Numbered from the stretch's first letter, positions 38,215 to 50,990 are shown. The stretch is DNA of 64,000 bases from Dictyophora rubrovolvata (GCA_029959195.1 CP114117.1:1550001-1614000); one strand, 5' to 3'. The notes: generated by a model from the sequence alone, not told the origin. Numbers and translations: made by a program.

Positions 38215-39046
38215 ATGCAGGATCTCGTCGCTCCAAGACCGCTTCGATTGGCGGCAATGCCGTCGTTTGCATTCTATTCTTCTCATACATCCCCTCCGTC
38301 GTCTTATATTCGCACCAAGCAGTCTTCTGTGCGGCTAAGGTCTTCTCCTTCTGCTGAAGCCTTCCCAAGGTTATCTATTTCAGATGGAAATGATGCTGAA
38401 CATGGCAATGATAAGGATCATTCTTCTTTAGTCATTGATGACGTTGAAGTACCTCCTTCGACGTCTCCTCGGTAGATATCACTCGCTCTGCAGCTTAGCA
38501 ACATCTCACGCTTATCATAAACTTAGGCTTTCTCCCGAAGCTTTGGAAGAGTTTCTGTCCATTCTACAGCCTGTTATAATGAAAAATCCCGATTCCCCCA
38601 TCATCCGACCTCGGTATGATCGTCCGTATTCATGGAACCATAAGCGAAATCGGTCCAGCAGCTCTGATGAATATCGCTCCATCTCCGAACAGTCTCTGCA
38701 TTCAAAGTCTGGGGAGGAGTTGGACCAAGTTAGCGATGAAATTAAATATGACCATCGTCATTGGCATTATTCTTCCGTATTATGTGCGCTTTTCTTCCCC
38801 TCAGATACCATGTACCAGTCGTCGTGAGTGACAACTTTTTCAGCGTCTCCAATTTCCCGCACACACACGCAAAATCCTTTGGCTCGCTGCGTGTCTCAAG
38901 ACATGGAGATATCGTCTTATTTAATACACACTGTGTCCCCACGTATCTCAACTCCCTCGATTCTTGCATTGGCGCAGTCGATTCCCATCCCTTCTTCACC
39001 GTTCCCCTCTTCGCGTGGACCTTCACCTCAGACGGTAGAAGTTTGA
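38215..39046 (+). CDS. Ser/Pro-rich hypothetical protein
   Basis: Exon 1 (MQDLVAPRPLRLAAMPSFAF onward) ends STSPR and joins across a 55-nt intron to LSPEALEEFLSILQPVIM, which looks conserved. A disordered stretch follows (PRYDRPYSWNHKRNRSSSSD). Near the 3' end comes SPISRTHTQNPLARCVS and a Ser/Pro tail ending SPQTVEV. I recall basidiomycete hypotheticals with the same SPEALEEFLS and ISRTHT motifs but no function. The join between the middle and last parts (about 38735-38840) is not resolved. The Met of MPSFAF (38257) may be the true start. Confidence 0.6.
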
Positions 39047-39836
39047 GTTGATGGAAGTATTGGTCTTCCACTCAATTGTACTGTTATAAGTGTGCCTTCA
39101 TTCAGCTGCATTCCGCTTTTTTCTGTAGCGTTTCTTTATTACGTAGATTGGACTATTGGATGAAATGAATCCCTTTTAGGCTACCTTTTGTATTAGTTGA
39201 ATACCATTATTTTTTGAGTTTTCACATAAATTCAGCCCGCCCTGATCGGTTCGATATCATTCCTTTTCTCAACTAGCTCCATTGAGCGTATTGCAATTCC
39301 ACGAATATGTACAGGTTATGTACAGGTGCAATTAACATGTAACTGTCAATGGCAGATCTACTCGGAGCCTGCCAGTGAGCGTGACTCGAACCCATGCAGT
39401 CTTTTCGAGTCACTACATTTAATTTTGGACCGTTGGCAGGATAAGTCCATTCGCGCTAACCTTTGGTCATGTCGATGACAGTATTCCAACCCTTGAAATC
39501 AAAACATCGGCGTGCAGTAATCCGAAAAGCTACTAATAGGGCCAATGGCATTCAGTGACCTTCGAAATGTATGGGCCTCCGACCTGCACCGGCTTGTAGA
39601 GCAAACCAAAACTCAATAATAGGGTATAAGCAAGAAGTTATTGTGTGCAGAACGCAATCCAATTCACCCGCTAATAGTCTGTTGATAATGTTCTGCGTTG
39701 ACTTCCGAGACACTGATCCAACTAACATCACCACTACCGAAGTCCAAGAAATATAAGAGTAAAGGTGAATAGACGGTGAATTACATAGCATAAAGCTTGG
39801 CCGTAAAGGCGTTATGTTTACAGATGACATATGAGT
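39047..39836. other. 790-bp spacer with a strong inverted repeat
   Basis: Non-coding stretch between two 3' ends. Its one notable item is the nested inverted repeat at 39368-39440. Open frames on either strand are short and without recognisable content. Confidence 0.5.
39368..39440. repeat. Nested inverted repeat, 73 nt
   Basis: The outer arms CCTGCCA (39368-39374) and TGGCAGG (39434-39440) are perfect complements. Inside, GTGACTCGAA (39381-39390) and TTCGAGTCAC (39404-39413) form a perfect 10-bp stem with a 13-nt loop. The span equals a tRNA body and the minus strand holds a B-box-like GGGTTCGAGTC, but no cloverleaf folds. It could be a structured RNA, a terminator-like hairpin or the footprint of a small element. 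Confidence 0.6.
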
Positions 39837-42780
39837 TCATAACTTTGAGCTACTATCAAATCCAGCAGTGGACCGTCGGTACAGTTCATCGATAATCGTG
39901 TTGTACATTTTGTAGGCACCCCGCCTGAAAGTCGGTGAAAAACCAACCACAAAAAAAAATGTAATACACACACCTTTTAATCTTAAAAGAGGGAGTTAAA
40001 GTATCGTTCTCTTGAGTAAACTTCTCCCACGTCAAGTGAATCTTCTTGACCATCTCGAATCCATTTAGACCAACTCTTTTCGCTTGCTTGGATAGATCGT
40101 CTAGAATCAACTTTTGAATACGTTCATCTTTGATTAATGCATTCAAAGCCACAGCATCAGTCTTAGTCATTTCGCCAGTCAGCTTCGTTATTTGGTTGAC
40201 TACATAGTCTTCATTCGGGACAACGACCGCAACAAGGTATTCGCGAAGTGAATCGCCATGCACGTAAATTTGTTCGATGCTAGGGGACCCTGCATACAAA
40301 CTTTCTAGCCGTTCTAGGCAGACGAATTCACCTTGGGCGAGTTTAATAACATTCTACATGGATTGATTTGAGTCACGTTTCTATTAAAAAGCGCAAGGAC
40401 TCTCACTTTAACACGGTCTATGATTTTAAACCGGCCACAAGCATCAATCTCGGCAACATCACCCGTGCGATACCAACCTTGTTCATCTATCACGTCGTTT
40501 GTACCAATTTCATCTACTCGAAACGTGTCGTTAATGCATGACAAAATATCGAAATAAATTTAAGCTGCCTTTGTAGTATCCCTTCATGACATTTAATCCA
40601 CGGCAGTATAGCTCGCCACGAGGATTCGGTTTATCTTCAGAGGTATAACCCAAGGAGGGCATATCCACAAGCTTAAGCTCGCAAGCTGGTTGCGGAGGGC
40701 CAACCGTTCCCGAAGAGGTAGGGTCTCCCTTGAGAGTCCTTGTACTAATACAGACTGTTTCTGTAGCACCATACCTGTTTAAATATGTAATGTCTTGATA
40801 CAACATCACGGACACCAAATTCTTACCCTAAGCATAAAGTTAGGCATCTAACTTAGGCATTAAGATAATCTGTCTGTACCTTCATAAATTTGGCACGAAA
40901 ATGCAATCTTTAAAAAATCAATGACATCAGCGGATATGGGGGCTGAGCCTGAAAGCAGATCATGAATATGACCTCCTAAGACGTTCCTAACCTAAAAATT
41001 CGGGGTTACTCTCAGAAAAAACCACCAAAAAACCTTGCATACTTTGCGAAAGACAAGAACATCCCAGACAGGGTGTGTGACCTGGCCGGTTGCACGGAGT
41101 CTCGCCAGCTTCTCACGTACGGCTCTTCGAAAGATATCCCCTATGGTAGTATGTCTATTTTCGTATGCCAAAAAGAGATAATATTTAGGCACCTTTGAGA
41201 CCGGGAACGTCAGCGGTGGCATAAATCGCTTGGTAGATTTTGTTGTATACTCGCGGAACGCCAGGAAGGCCTGTTGGCTTGAGAATTTGTGCATCTTCCA
41301 TCAAACGCAGCGGGTCCCCTGTAAAATATCCAATGGCACCTCCTCGGTTGAGTGCATAAAGGTCAATGATACGCTATCCTGCCAAGTTTGAAATACAAAG
41401 GGGAGATGTGAAAGATACTCCACGCACACCCAATATATGAGCCAGAGGCAAATATGATAATACGCGACCTGGTTCTACCAAGTCTACCCCGAAATCAGCT
41501 GAACAAACAGCAATGGCGCACTGGCCATGTGTTAAGATAACGCCTGTTCCAGAAAAAAGAATCAAGAGAAGTGAGATGATTAAAGTTGTAAACGCTACCT
41601 TTAGGATCCCCTGTGGTACCCTGAAAATGGAACTGAATAAACAAAGAAGAAAGAGGCTTAGGGAACATAACTCACTGAAGTATAACATATGGAATAAAGT
41701 TGATCCGAAGCGGGAATGACGGGGTCTCTTAAATTCTGCCTTCCTATCGCTTCAACTTCAAAAACAACGTTATTGAATATGAACCATAAAATGGAGAAAA
41801 CGATACTTACATTGCTTAAAGGTCAGAAACTTGACGTTTGTATGTTTTGCCCATTCGTTTGCTATTTGACGGGCCTGATCGGAAAGCTCATCCATACAAA
41901 CAATCATCTTCAAGAACTTGAGACGAGGTACCAAAGCCAGCACAGTAGGCAGGTGAGAGTCAGAGACGAACATGATTGATAGCTCAGCGTGATTGCAACT
42001 AAGTAAATCTGTAAGCTCCTACGAATGATAGTACGCGACGGATTAGTACATACATATACTCTTAAGGAAAGGAAAGAGTTAGGTAAATTGTGTCGTGCAA
42101 GAAAGGATAAATTTACCGACGGAGTGGAGGCCTAATGTTTCGTATAGACAAACTGAAACTTTGGCATACGCCTGGACGGCAAGGTCCACCAACTGCCATT
42201 CTGTGCCTTTATATCAGCAGTGTAGAACCGAGTCGAACCAGAGTGCAAACCTGGTCTATTTTGACTCCATATACCGACTGTGGGCAAATCGGTACCACCA
42301 ACCCTCTTCTGCTGCCACATGTAATCCAAGGCGCTACCGATATACCGTCTTCGTTCATCAACCTGAACATAGGACAACCAAGTATAGTAAGGAGAGAATT
42401 TAAGTGGGTTCGAAGACACAAGCTCTCTATGACCTAAACAAGGACCTTCGGGGGAATGTTGTAAGCCAGAAAGGAAAACCTCGTAGAGTGTCCGTCTCGC
42501 TACTTCATTGTCATAGCTAATGAGTTCTTTCCATGCACCTTGGAAAGCAAAAACGAGATTTAAACTTTATAGCTAGTGCAAGACAATGTTTTGCTTATAC
42601 CATTACGATATATGCCTATGACAAAGTGACTTTCAAAATTGCTGTTTCCGAAGAAACGGGCGATTACTTGCCTGTTTGCCCTGGCCTCTTCGTATTTGGA
42701 ATTTCAAAGGCTTGTTTACTATAATCAAAACCTTCCGGATAGTGAACAGTTCTAGGCTTCGAAACTTTGATTTCGGCCAT
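39837..42780 (-). CDS. Peroxisomal long-chain acyl-CoA synthetase
   Basis: Activates long-chain fatty acids to acyl-CoA with ATP, here probably for peroxisomal beta-oxidation. The start is MAEIKVSKPRTVHYPEGFDY. The first intron (42539-42671) seems to use a GC donor. Then YEVFLSGLQHSPEGPCLGH, VGIWSQNRPEWQLVDLA and the AMP-binding signature GTTGDPKG followed by VILTHGQC. Later come RYGATETVC, GEL(Y)CRGLNVMKGYYK, GWYRTGDVAEIDACGRFKII and the C-terminal subdomain with EQIYVHGDSLREYLVAVVVP. The protein ends GFDSSSKL; the last three residues are a canonical PTS1 peroxisome signal. It is of the Faa2/LACS type. About a dozen introns. Confidence 0.93.
42539..42671 (-). other. Probable GC-AG intron in the acyl-CoA synthetase gene
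   Basis: On the minus strand the exon ends ACAG and the next bases are GCAAGTAATC, a strong GC donor; the acceptor is TTCCAAG. Joining RPGQTG to AWKELISYDN keeps frame. The nearby GT (four bases on) would bring an early stop, so the GC donor is favoured. Confidence 0.65.
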
Positions 42781-43400
42781 GAAGATTCTGTTAGAAGGGA
42801 ATATATAAAGATGACCAACGACAAGTACTCAGTACTCGGTGGTTAGGGTGAGGTATGGGGCTGAGAATCCGGTTATTATTACCGTGACATACTATTCATT
42901 GGCTCGGCACTGAGGTACTCACCCGGCAGAACCAGCCGTTCAACTAAGACAAGACTCGAGACAGAACCAATCTGTCCTTAATTCAATGATACGCTCCTTC
43001 AGTTGACTTCACATTATCGAATCATCACTCTGCTCCGTGTTTATATCGTCCGGAAGACTCTCTAACAGCAGGGCCGATTTCAGGTTAAGCCTCTTAACAC
43101 GCCTGGAAAGGCATCTGCCAGAAGTGACTTATAACTGATGAACCTGGAACATGTTTTTTCCTTGAGGTCACCTTGCACACCTAAGCCGTCACTGCTATAT
43201 CCAGAAACTAAAAGAAATACTATCAACATGGCGCAGATATATTCTGGGAAATCTTCCGTCATGAACTGCGGTCATTTAGGTCATTAGGGATCGACAGTGG
43301 CTTGTCCGTCGTAAAATATTAAATCAACAATATCAATACATAGAGTGTAATAACAACTGATGATACACCGGTGAAAATCGGGGTTCTGGGATGAGTTGTT
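42781..43400. other. Spacer upstream of the acyl-CoA synthetase gene
   Basis: 620 bp between the acyl-CoA synthetase start and the stop of the penta-EF-hand gene. A 60-codon minus-strand frame from an ATG (43262 down to 43080) has a hydrophobic stretch AMLIVFLLVSG, but no match I know and no support beyond being open. Otherwise nothing seen. Confidence 0.4.
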
Positions 43401-44500
<1,100 letters not shown>

Positions 44501-44752
44501 ATCTTGAATGATTTCTTACTAAACGATTGAGAAAAAGCTGTATCTTTTATAACAAAGTCGCCTGGGAAGCTTGGGAAGGCTGTGCCCACTGCTCAATTTC
44601 AACCGAGCCAGGTTACTATCTTTCCGGCCCCGATGGGCGCTAATCTGCACACAGTATTACTTAGGCTATGCGCGATGTGATTGACGTCTCTCAGCTTCCC
44701 CAACCGCTGTGCCAACGTAGCTTGAGTTCTCTCGATCAACGTTTAATCACGG

Positions 44753-45918
44753 ATGGTTATCAAGGCTGTCATATTCGACATTGGCGGTGTCGTTATGCGT
44801 AGTCCAATGCTTGCTATTGCTCAGTACGAGAAGGAAAACAACTTACCGCCCAATTACATTAATTGCATCATGTACGATATACACTTATGCAAACTAGTTT
44901 CAGGAAGAAACCATCTTATTGGCATGTTTTTAGAGCCAATATGGGACCCAAAGGCGCCTTTCAAAGATTAGAACGGGGCGAAATTTCACTATTTCCATTT
45001 TACAAGACATTCTCCTCGGAGCTGTCTGCTCTCCAAGGAAAGATTTGGTATGAAGAGTATTGCAAGAACAGAGGCTTAAGTGAGTAGCAGCGAAAACAAA
45101 ACTAGCACGTCTCAACGGGTATTACCCTGGACAGAATGTCCTTTCTTGCCAGATGATATCCAAATAGACGGTCGCGAGGTTGCGTATTCAGAGTATGTCG
45201 CCCCTAGAACGAGCTTGACTCACTGCCCTTGTCTAGTTGTTCGGAAGGATGATGAGAGAAAGCGCAATCTTTGATGACCTAGTTGTTCGCGCCATCAAAC
45301 GACTGCGCGGTAAGTGGTGCCGTTAAAGTTTGGCTATGCAGCTCCAGTCTTCCAGCGCTCAATCTATTGGACAATACAGCGACAGGTCGTTACCGCGTTA
45401 TAGCTTTAACGAACAACTTCTCTCGATCGCGGGAAACAGCAGCAATTGATGCGCCCTCCGGATGTGACATAGAGGCAGAATTAAACTTTCTGGGATGGCA
45501 AGAGGGTCCCGTGACATCACAACTGCGAGAGCTATTTGATGATTTCTGTGACTCCAGTACTTGTGGTCTGCGAAAGCCCGATCCAGCTTTCTACTTACTG
45601 GCATGTAAGAGGAACCAGATAGTGCCATCAGAAGCGATATTCTTAGACGACATTGGATAGTGAGTATATGGATTGTTCGTGTGAAAGAGAGAAGATAATT
45701 GTCAAACTTCTTGCGTTTGCAGTAACTTGAAGACGGCGAAAGATTTGGGGATGAAGACAATACGTACGCCAGCATATTTCCGTCATTATGCCAGTTAAAA
45801 GCTGATAAAAATTACATGAGCAGAAGTTAGAATTGGTAAATCAGAACAAGCACTGGAGGAACTGGGTCAATTGTTAGGGCTAAGCCTCACTGAAAACCAA
45901 ATGAAAGCACAATTGTAA
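44753..45918 (+). CDS. HAD-superfamily hydrolase (ACAD10/epoxide-hydrolase N-domain type)
   Basis: Haloacid dehalogenase fold. The start MVIKAVIFDIGGVVMRSPML contains motif I. The cap region holds NMGPKGAFQRLERGEISLFP. Motif II is in RVIALTNNFS, motif III in GLRKPDPAFYLLAC and motif IV in EAIFLDDIG. It ends SLTENQMKAQL. Motif I reads D-I-G rather than D-x-D, so the acid-base Asp is missing, as in the HAD domain of ACAD10-like proteins; classic phosphatase activity is therefore doubtful. Four to five introns. Its stop is 33 bp from the convergent QCR10 stop. Confidence 0.85.
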
Positions 45919-45951
45919 ACTTCTATTGAGTATAATCTTATTATAGGATAT

Positions 45952-46345
45952 TTAGAAGGGTTTGTCTTCCGCGGGTACTTTATCCTCGTAGTAGTACTTG
46001 ACCTTCGAAAATTATGAGACTAAATCGAGGTTTAGGACGAAAGAGAAAGAACAAACGATAGGGATATTTAGGAGGAGTCCTTTTTTCACCACCGGCGTAA
46101 CAGATAAAAGGTATGTTCCGGCCACACCTGAAATGGGTGTTCGCAATGAAATGAAACGAAAAAGTCTGAAAATCCATTGACATACCCGCACACACACCCC
46201 AGATACCAAGCGACGGTAACCATCTTTTAATGGACTAGCATAATTGATGATTTTGGGGAGAAAAAAGGACAAAAATAAATAAACTAACATAAGAAGTTAT
46301 TGTTCCCAACCTGTTCTGATTACCTTTGAAAGCAACCGAAGGCAT
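45952..46345 (-). CDS. QCR10: Cytochrome bc1 complex subunit 10 (QCR10)
   Basis: Small single-span subunit of respiratory complex III. Four exons join in frame to 75 residues: MPSVAFKGNQNRLGTITSY (46345-46289), SIKRWLPSLGIWGVCA (46234-46186 plus), GVAGTYLLSVTPVVKKG and LLLNIPI, then VKYYYEDKVPAEDKPF and TAA. The pattern 'LxxWG..G', a membrane span, 'K...IP' and an end in 'ED..P..DKP' matches yeast Qcr10 (PTLEDHTPPEDKP). Introns are 52-65 nt or so. The gene sits between HAD (33 bp, convergent) and NOP16 (127 bp, divergent). Confidence 0.83.
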
Positions 46346-46472
46346 TGTATCTGTGGATGGAGATTTGGTATAATAGTATTTCGGACTCTGAACGGCAGTT
46401 ACTTCGAGGTCACACTCAGAATTTTCGAACCTGTCTTCTCAGACTTTTTGGGCTAATTCACCAGAACTTATT

Positions 46473-47417
46473 ATGGTTAACCCACGTCAAAGGAGAAAAT
46501 CGAGGGCACCTGCACACAAGAAAACACGACCATCTCGACATGTGCAGGTAAGTTCCAGAGCTTGATATAAAGTTGTTGTTTTTTCATGTGGTTTTTTCTT
46601 TTTCTTTCAGTGTAATCTTCGAAAAATGAAACGTTCGTATGAGCCATGCTTAAATTTGTGCTATGAATGAACGCAGCTGTCATTAGCCATCCGTGGACCT
46701 AAAGTTTTACAGGAGGCATGGGACAAAAAGAAAACAGTCAAACAAAAGTAAGTGCTGGCTACTGCAAGTAGCCCTACCATATTGATACTGAGTATTATAG
46801 CTATGATGCCCTAGGGCTGGTAGGGTCCTTGAAGATGACAGATTCGGGAGGAACCGAGAAACTCATATATCCAGCACCTCCGGAAACATCTACAACCAAT
46901 AATTCACAAACATATCCTGAGAGTTCGGGCAGGACAGAAGTTTCCCAAAGTTTTGGCAGAATCATTCGTGATGAATCTGGGAGAATTATTGACGTCCAGC
47001 TACCTGAATCAGACGAAAGTAACCCAGTTGAAAGCAGTGTGGTGGAATGTAACGAGGATTCCCATGTAGAAGCAAGTAAAGGAGTGGTCATACAAGGTTT
47101 TTCCCAAGCTTCCTATCATAATGAAATATTGATGTGTAAACTAGCCCTGGAAAAGCTGGCGCAGACATCCTGTCCCGTTCGACGGCATACCTCTGAAACA
47201 GAAACGGCAGCTTTAAAACGACTAATAGCCAAACATGGCCATGATTATGGTGCTATGGCTAGGGATCTACGATTGAACCGGTGGCAAGTAAGTCTTGTTT
47301 CGATGGCCAAAGTATGGATCTTTTTTACTAAAATATGGTCAATATTAGCGGACGTCTGGAGATCTTCGACGAGCGTGGGTGTCATTATTCATTAAGTTTG
47401 CATACCTAAGTAGTTGA
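46473..47417 (+). CDS. NOP16: Nucleolar 60S biogenesis protein NOP16
   Basis: Nucleolar factor of early pre-60S particles. The start MVNPRQRRKSRAPAHKKTRP is strongly basic and followed by CNLRKMKRSIRGPKVLQEAW and DKKKTVKQNYDALGLV, a family hallmark. The middle region is acidic and Ser-rich, and VSQSFGRIIRDESGRIIDVQ lies within it. The C-terminal part has RRHTSETETAALKRLIAKHG and DYGAMARDLRLNRWQRTSGD, ending KFAYLSS. Four introns, each checked for frame. The family's end LRRA...KA is present as LRRAWVSLFIKF. Confidence 0.92.
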
Positions 47418-47890
47418 CATCTAGAGTCTATTTATAGATGCAAGAAGGCAGGCCTAATTTAGATATTTTTGGGAAATCTAAGAAGACTTGACTGGCCATA
47501 ATGAAATGATTTTTCGCAGATGATAGATGAAGCCTGCATGGGGATATTTTTCTTCTTTTGGGATAGCCGGAAAAAGTAAGGGAGTGATTGGATCATCATT
47601 AACTTCATGATTGTCATCGTGTGGTCGATACATATTGTTACCGGTCCTTCCAGCATGCGGGGATCTCGAAATTTCCTGTCTGTCGGATGTTTGGCGACTA
47701 AAAAAGATTACAATAAGGCTGATGTATAATTGCCTCTTCGCATTGTGTAGTGTAGTGTTAATCAAAGTTAAAGCACATGTAGACCAATCATTGTTGAAGG
47801 ATTTAGTCGAACTGTTTGAAAGCGCCTGCCACAGTTTTGTAGTCCTTCACCGTAACTAGCCCAGCTCTTACAAGTGCAAGTGTACGGGTT
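47418..47890. other. Spacer, possible minus-strand exon
   Basis: Upstream region of the Zn2Cys6 gene. The minus strand is open from an acceptor-like TTTTTTAG near 47699 to a TAG at 47478-47480, encoding PHDDNHEVNDDPITPLLFP and HAGFIYHLRKIISLWPVKSS. This looks coding in composition, but no upstream exon with an ATG joins in frame that I can find, so I do not call a gene. Confidence 0.35.
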
Positions 47891-50693
47891 ATGGCTAGCA
47901 AGTCGGTCCCTTCAAGCTCTTCGAGTTCGAAACCCCCTCCACCACGCCGGACATCACAACCCAAGTCGACGAGACAGCAGTTTTCGGCATGCGGGGCTTG
48001 TCGAATTCGGCGGTATGTCTCAAAAAATTGCTACTCTATTAACAAGGGCCTTGTAAAAAGTCCTTGAAGCAACAAGTCCGAGTCTCACTCCTTCAATTTA
48101 TCAGTGTGCGATGCGACTTGAAGGACCTCCCGGAAGCCAGCGCATGCTCGAATTGTCAGGAACATGGGTTCAACTGCGTGTTCGTGGCCCGTCTTTGTTT
48201 CTTTTTTTATATTGGTATGTTGAAAGATCTTATCCCATCAAGTGACGAGTACAAGGATGTCAAGGCCGTGAAAATGACCCGTCGAGGAAGGAGAATCCAG
48301 CAAGTAGAGTGAGAGAATTTCAGGCACTACGAGCATTCATGGATTTGATGCTTTTCTTATGCAACTAGAGCTGTGTATGGACAAGGGGCTTCTCAAGATC
48401 TCAATCTTAGGCAGAGTCCTGCTTCATTTTCTGTCAGACAATCCATCATCCCTCGACTGGACCCTCAGTTTTTAACTTCCCGTTTTTATGCACGATTTCA
48501 TATTCAAAGTATATCACCTAAACTTCCAACCATTTCATAATAAATGGCTAAAAGCTGTTAGGGCCCATCATTGAACCGGAGGAGTTTAAGACACGCTACA
48601 TTGCATTTTATAATGGCTCTCTTGATGCGCTAGGCATACCAGGACAATTAATCGCCATGTTACTTGTGATATGGGCAGCAAGCTATGGTGTAGATCATTG
48701 CGGAAACGAAGACTCCTGGGATGGATTTCAGGGCATCCAGCTTCGAAAGCAGAGAACGAACGCCATGATACAAGAGTTGCTACATCTCATTGATGTGCAC
48801 GGGATCCTTCGCAAACCTTCATGGGACGGAGTACGAGTTTTGCTTCTTGCTATGCCTTTGACAGAAGGTATGTCTTTTTTTTAAAGTCGAGTCCCCTCTC
48901 CTCCCTCTGACCCTTAGTTTTTAGAAGTAGCAGATCCTCTTGAAAGACTGGTTATGCCTTATCCTTATTCTATTTAGTTGCCAGACATTCTAATGCTCTC
49001 TGTAGACAATGTATGAAGCTGCCATCAATCAAGTATATACCTTGTGTAGTTTGCCTTCACCAAATGGACGTGGTGAAGAAGTAGACATCATGGTTAGGGC
49101 GCGAATATATTGGTATGCTTTCGTTCATGAAGGCATTACCACTGGTTTGCGAGGTGGTCGATTGCACTTGTAAGTGGTGTAAATCCAAAAAAAAACCCTC
49201 TTTTATCTCATCGCTTTTCTTTTAGAGAAGACGAGGATTTGGCCATGTTTCAGAATGAACATGGGATTGAATCAGCGGTAACCCGCTCCGAAATTAATAT
49301 TTCATATACTCGCCGATGGGCCTTGGCACCACTCCGGTTAGCATCCGCGTGCAGACAAATCAATGCTGCCCTTACGGGATCCAAAGCCAGAGCGAGGCCA
49401 GATATTGACGAGGAGAGATTGAAGGATGCGTGGGAGTCCATAGAGAACTGTTGGGAAGAGTTCGAGAGTTTGAGACAGCTAGGTCTGGTAGGCATTTTAA
49501 CAAAAGAGGAAGCAGATAGATTTGTTGATGGATGGAAGGTTTGTTTCTTCTCTGGTTGGTTTGCGTTTTGACACAACTGGTCTTAGATATTTATATTTGA
49601 ATGCCGTATGTGGAGTTTTGTTCCCCCCCAGGTAATTGTCTAATTCGATCAAAACCCATTGTAGATAATGTTATACGTGAGTATTTAAAGGGGAGACTTC
49701 TCTTAGCCTCGGGTGAAGGAGACACGGGTTATATTGTGGATGTCGAAACGAGGCAAACTACCTACAGCTCTCTTGCTCGTCTCCATGCTATCGCTGAAGC
49801 CAAATGTCGAGACGTCGCACAACATGTAGTCTCTTTGGTATGCCGGCATCTAGGCACGTCATTTTTTGCCTATGATGCGTCGCTCGTACGCGATGGATGC
49901 TTTTTTGCGGGTTATACACTACTCAGTGACGAGGGCTCTGACGAACAATCGGAAATCTGTTTGAGAGCGTTGTCGGAGATGAGATGGTATGTCGGATTTC
50001 GTTTTGTTTCAGAGTAAGCTGGTCTTATGAGGTCGTAGGGCTTTCTCCAAAAGCGAGGAGCGCATTCAAACGTTGCGTATGATTTGGGAGACAAAAAAAA
50101 CCTCATTGCATCCCAAGGCCAATGGAGGAGTGCCTTCATCATCTCCCGCACCTTCACCTCCCGAGCAAGGGCATTATCCTCATCACCCTATGCCTGACCA
50201 GCGAAGCGCCGAATACACAATGAATCACTCTACTTTGACAACACCTAGCCCTCCGGGTGCGCCTCCTGTATCATATATTGTTGAGGGGGATCACCCAGTA
50301 TCAGTATCATACAACGCTCCTTCTGTTTCTTCCGGGAGCTCCACGTTTTCAACAGACTCGCCTTACTCGCCTACGGCAGTAGCTTCAGCTTATAACCCAC
50401 CCTTACACCTTCAAGATTCGAAACCGACCACTTCGTTTTCATGTCCGACAGATTCAAATAATGTACCATTCTATCATGACCCTAATACTCAGCCTGATGA
50501 AGGCACATATTTGGCTAACGGTTATTTGCAGGATGTCAAATTCTCTTATAATAACATCGGCGAGTCGTATATGACTCCAGATCACAAGTCTACCGATGGA
50601 CAATCCAGCACTGAAGCACGACCCCTGCATCTACTTCATCCGGCTGGGCAAAATCAACACTCATATAACTTTTCATATCAGCCTCCGCGTTAG
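47891..50693 (+). CDS. Zn2Cys6 fungal transcription factor
   Basis: Binuclear zinc cluster regulator. The start MASKSVPSSSSSSKPPPPRR is followed by the cluster with Cys at about 34, 37, 44, 55, 58 and 65 (CGACRIRRVRC and CSNCQEHGFNC, joined over an intron). The fungal-specific middle homology domain runs from RFYARFHIQRPIIEPEEFK through LIAMLLVIWAASYG, ARIYWYAFVHEGITTGLRGG and LEDEDLAMFQNE. The C-terminal 200 or so residues are Ser/Pro/Tyr-rich and likely an activation region, ending YNFSYQPPR. About eight introns. Neighbours are housekeeping genes, so it does not mark a metabolite cluster, and its targets cannot be named. Confidence 0.9.
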
Positions 50694-50945
50694 CCTCCAC
50701 GACAATTGGTTACCCCATCTGTAGTATACTTTTAATTTATCTTTTTGTATCTTTAAAATATTAATTTACAACAAAAAAAAACTGAGACTAGTAGTGGCGC
50801 GACGGTGACGTAATGACCCTGAACTTGAAGCGTTTTTGAATTGGACGACAGATCCGGAGCTTGAAGCTTGAAGTTTGAGTTTAAAACCTGACTAACTTCA
50901 CTGGTCAACCAACCTCGAGACTTCTGCGACTGCTAGCAAATTCAT

Positions 50946-50956
50946 TATATATATAT
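50946..50956 (+). promoter_or_regulatory. TATA-like run before the zinc-ribbon gene
   Basis: TATATATATAT lies about 35-45 bp upstream of the ATG at 50991. It fits a core promoter but could be a simple AT repeat. Confidence 0.35.
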
Positions 50957-50990
50957 CTCGTGGTCCTACAAGAAAGAATAACTGACGATA

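Noticed and set aside
39361-39445. tRNA gene on the minus strand
   Set aside because: Length, a 7-bp end stem and a B-box-like motif fit, but there is no A box in place, no 5-bp anticodon stem with a 7-nt loop and no proper T stem.
43080-43262. Small secreted protein of 60 residues
   Set aside because: A hydrophobic stretch alone is weak evidence; no Cys pattern, no cleavage site of note and no homologue known to me.
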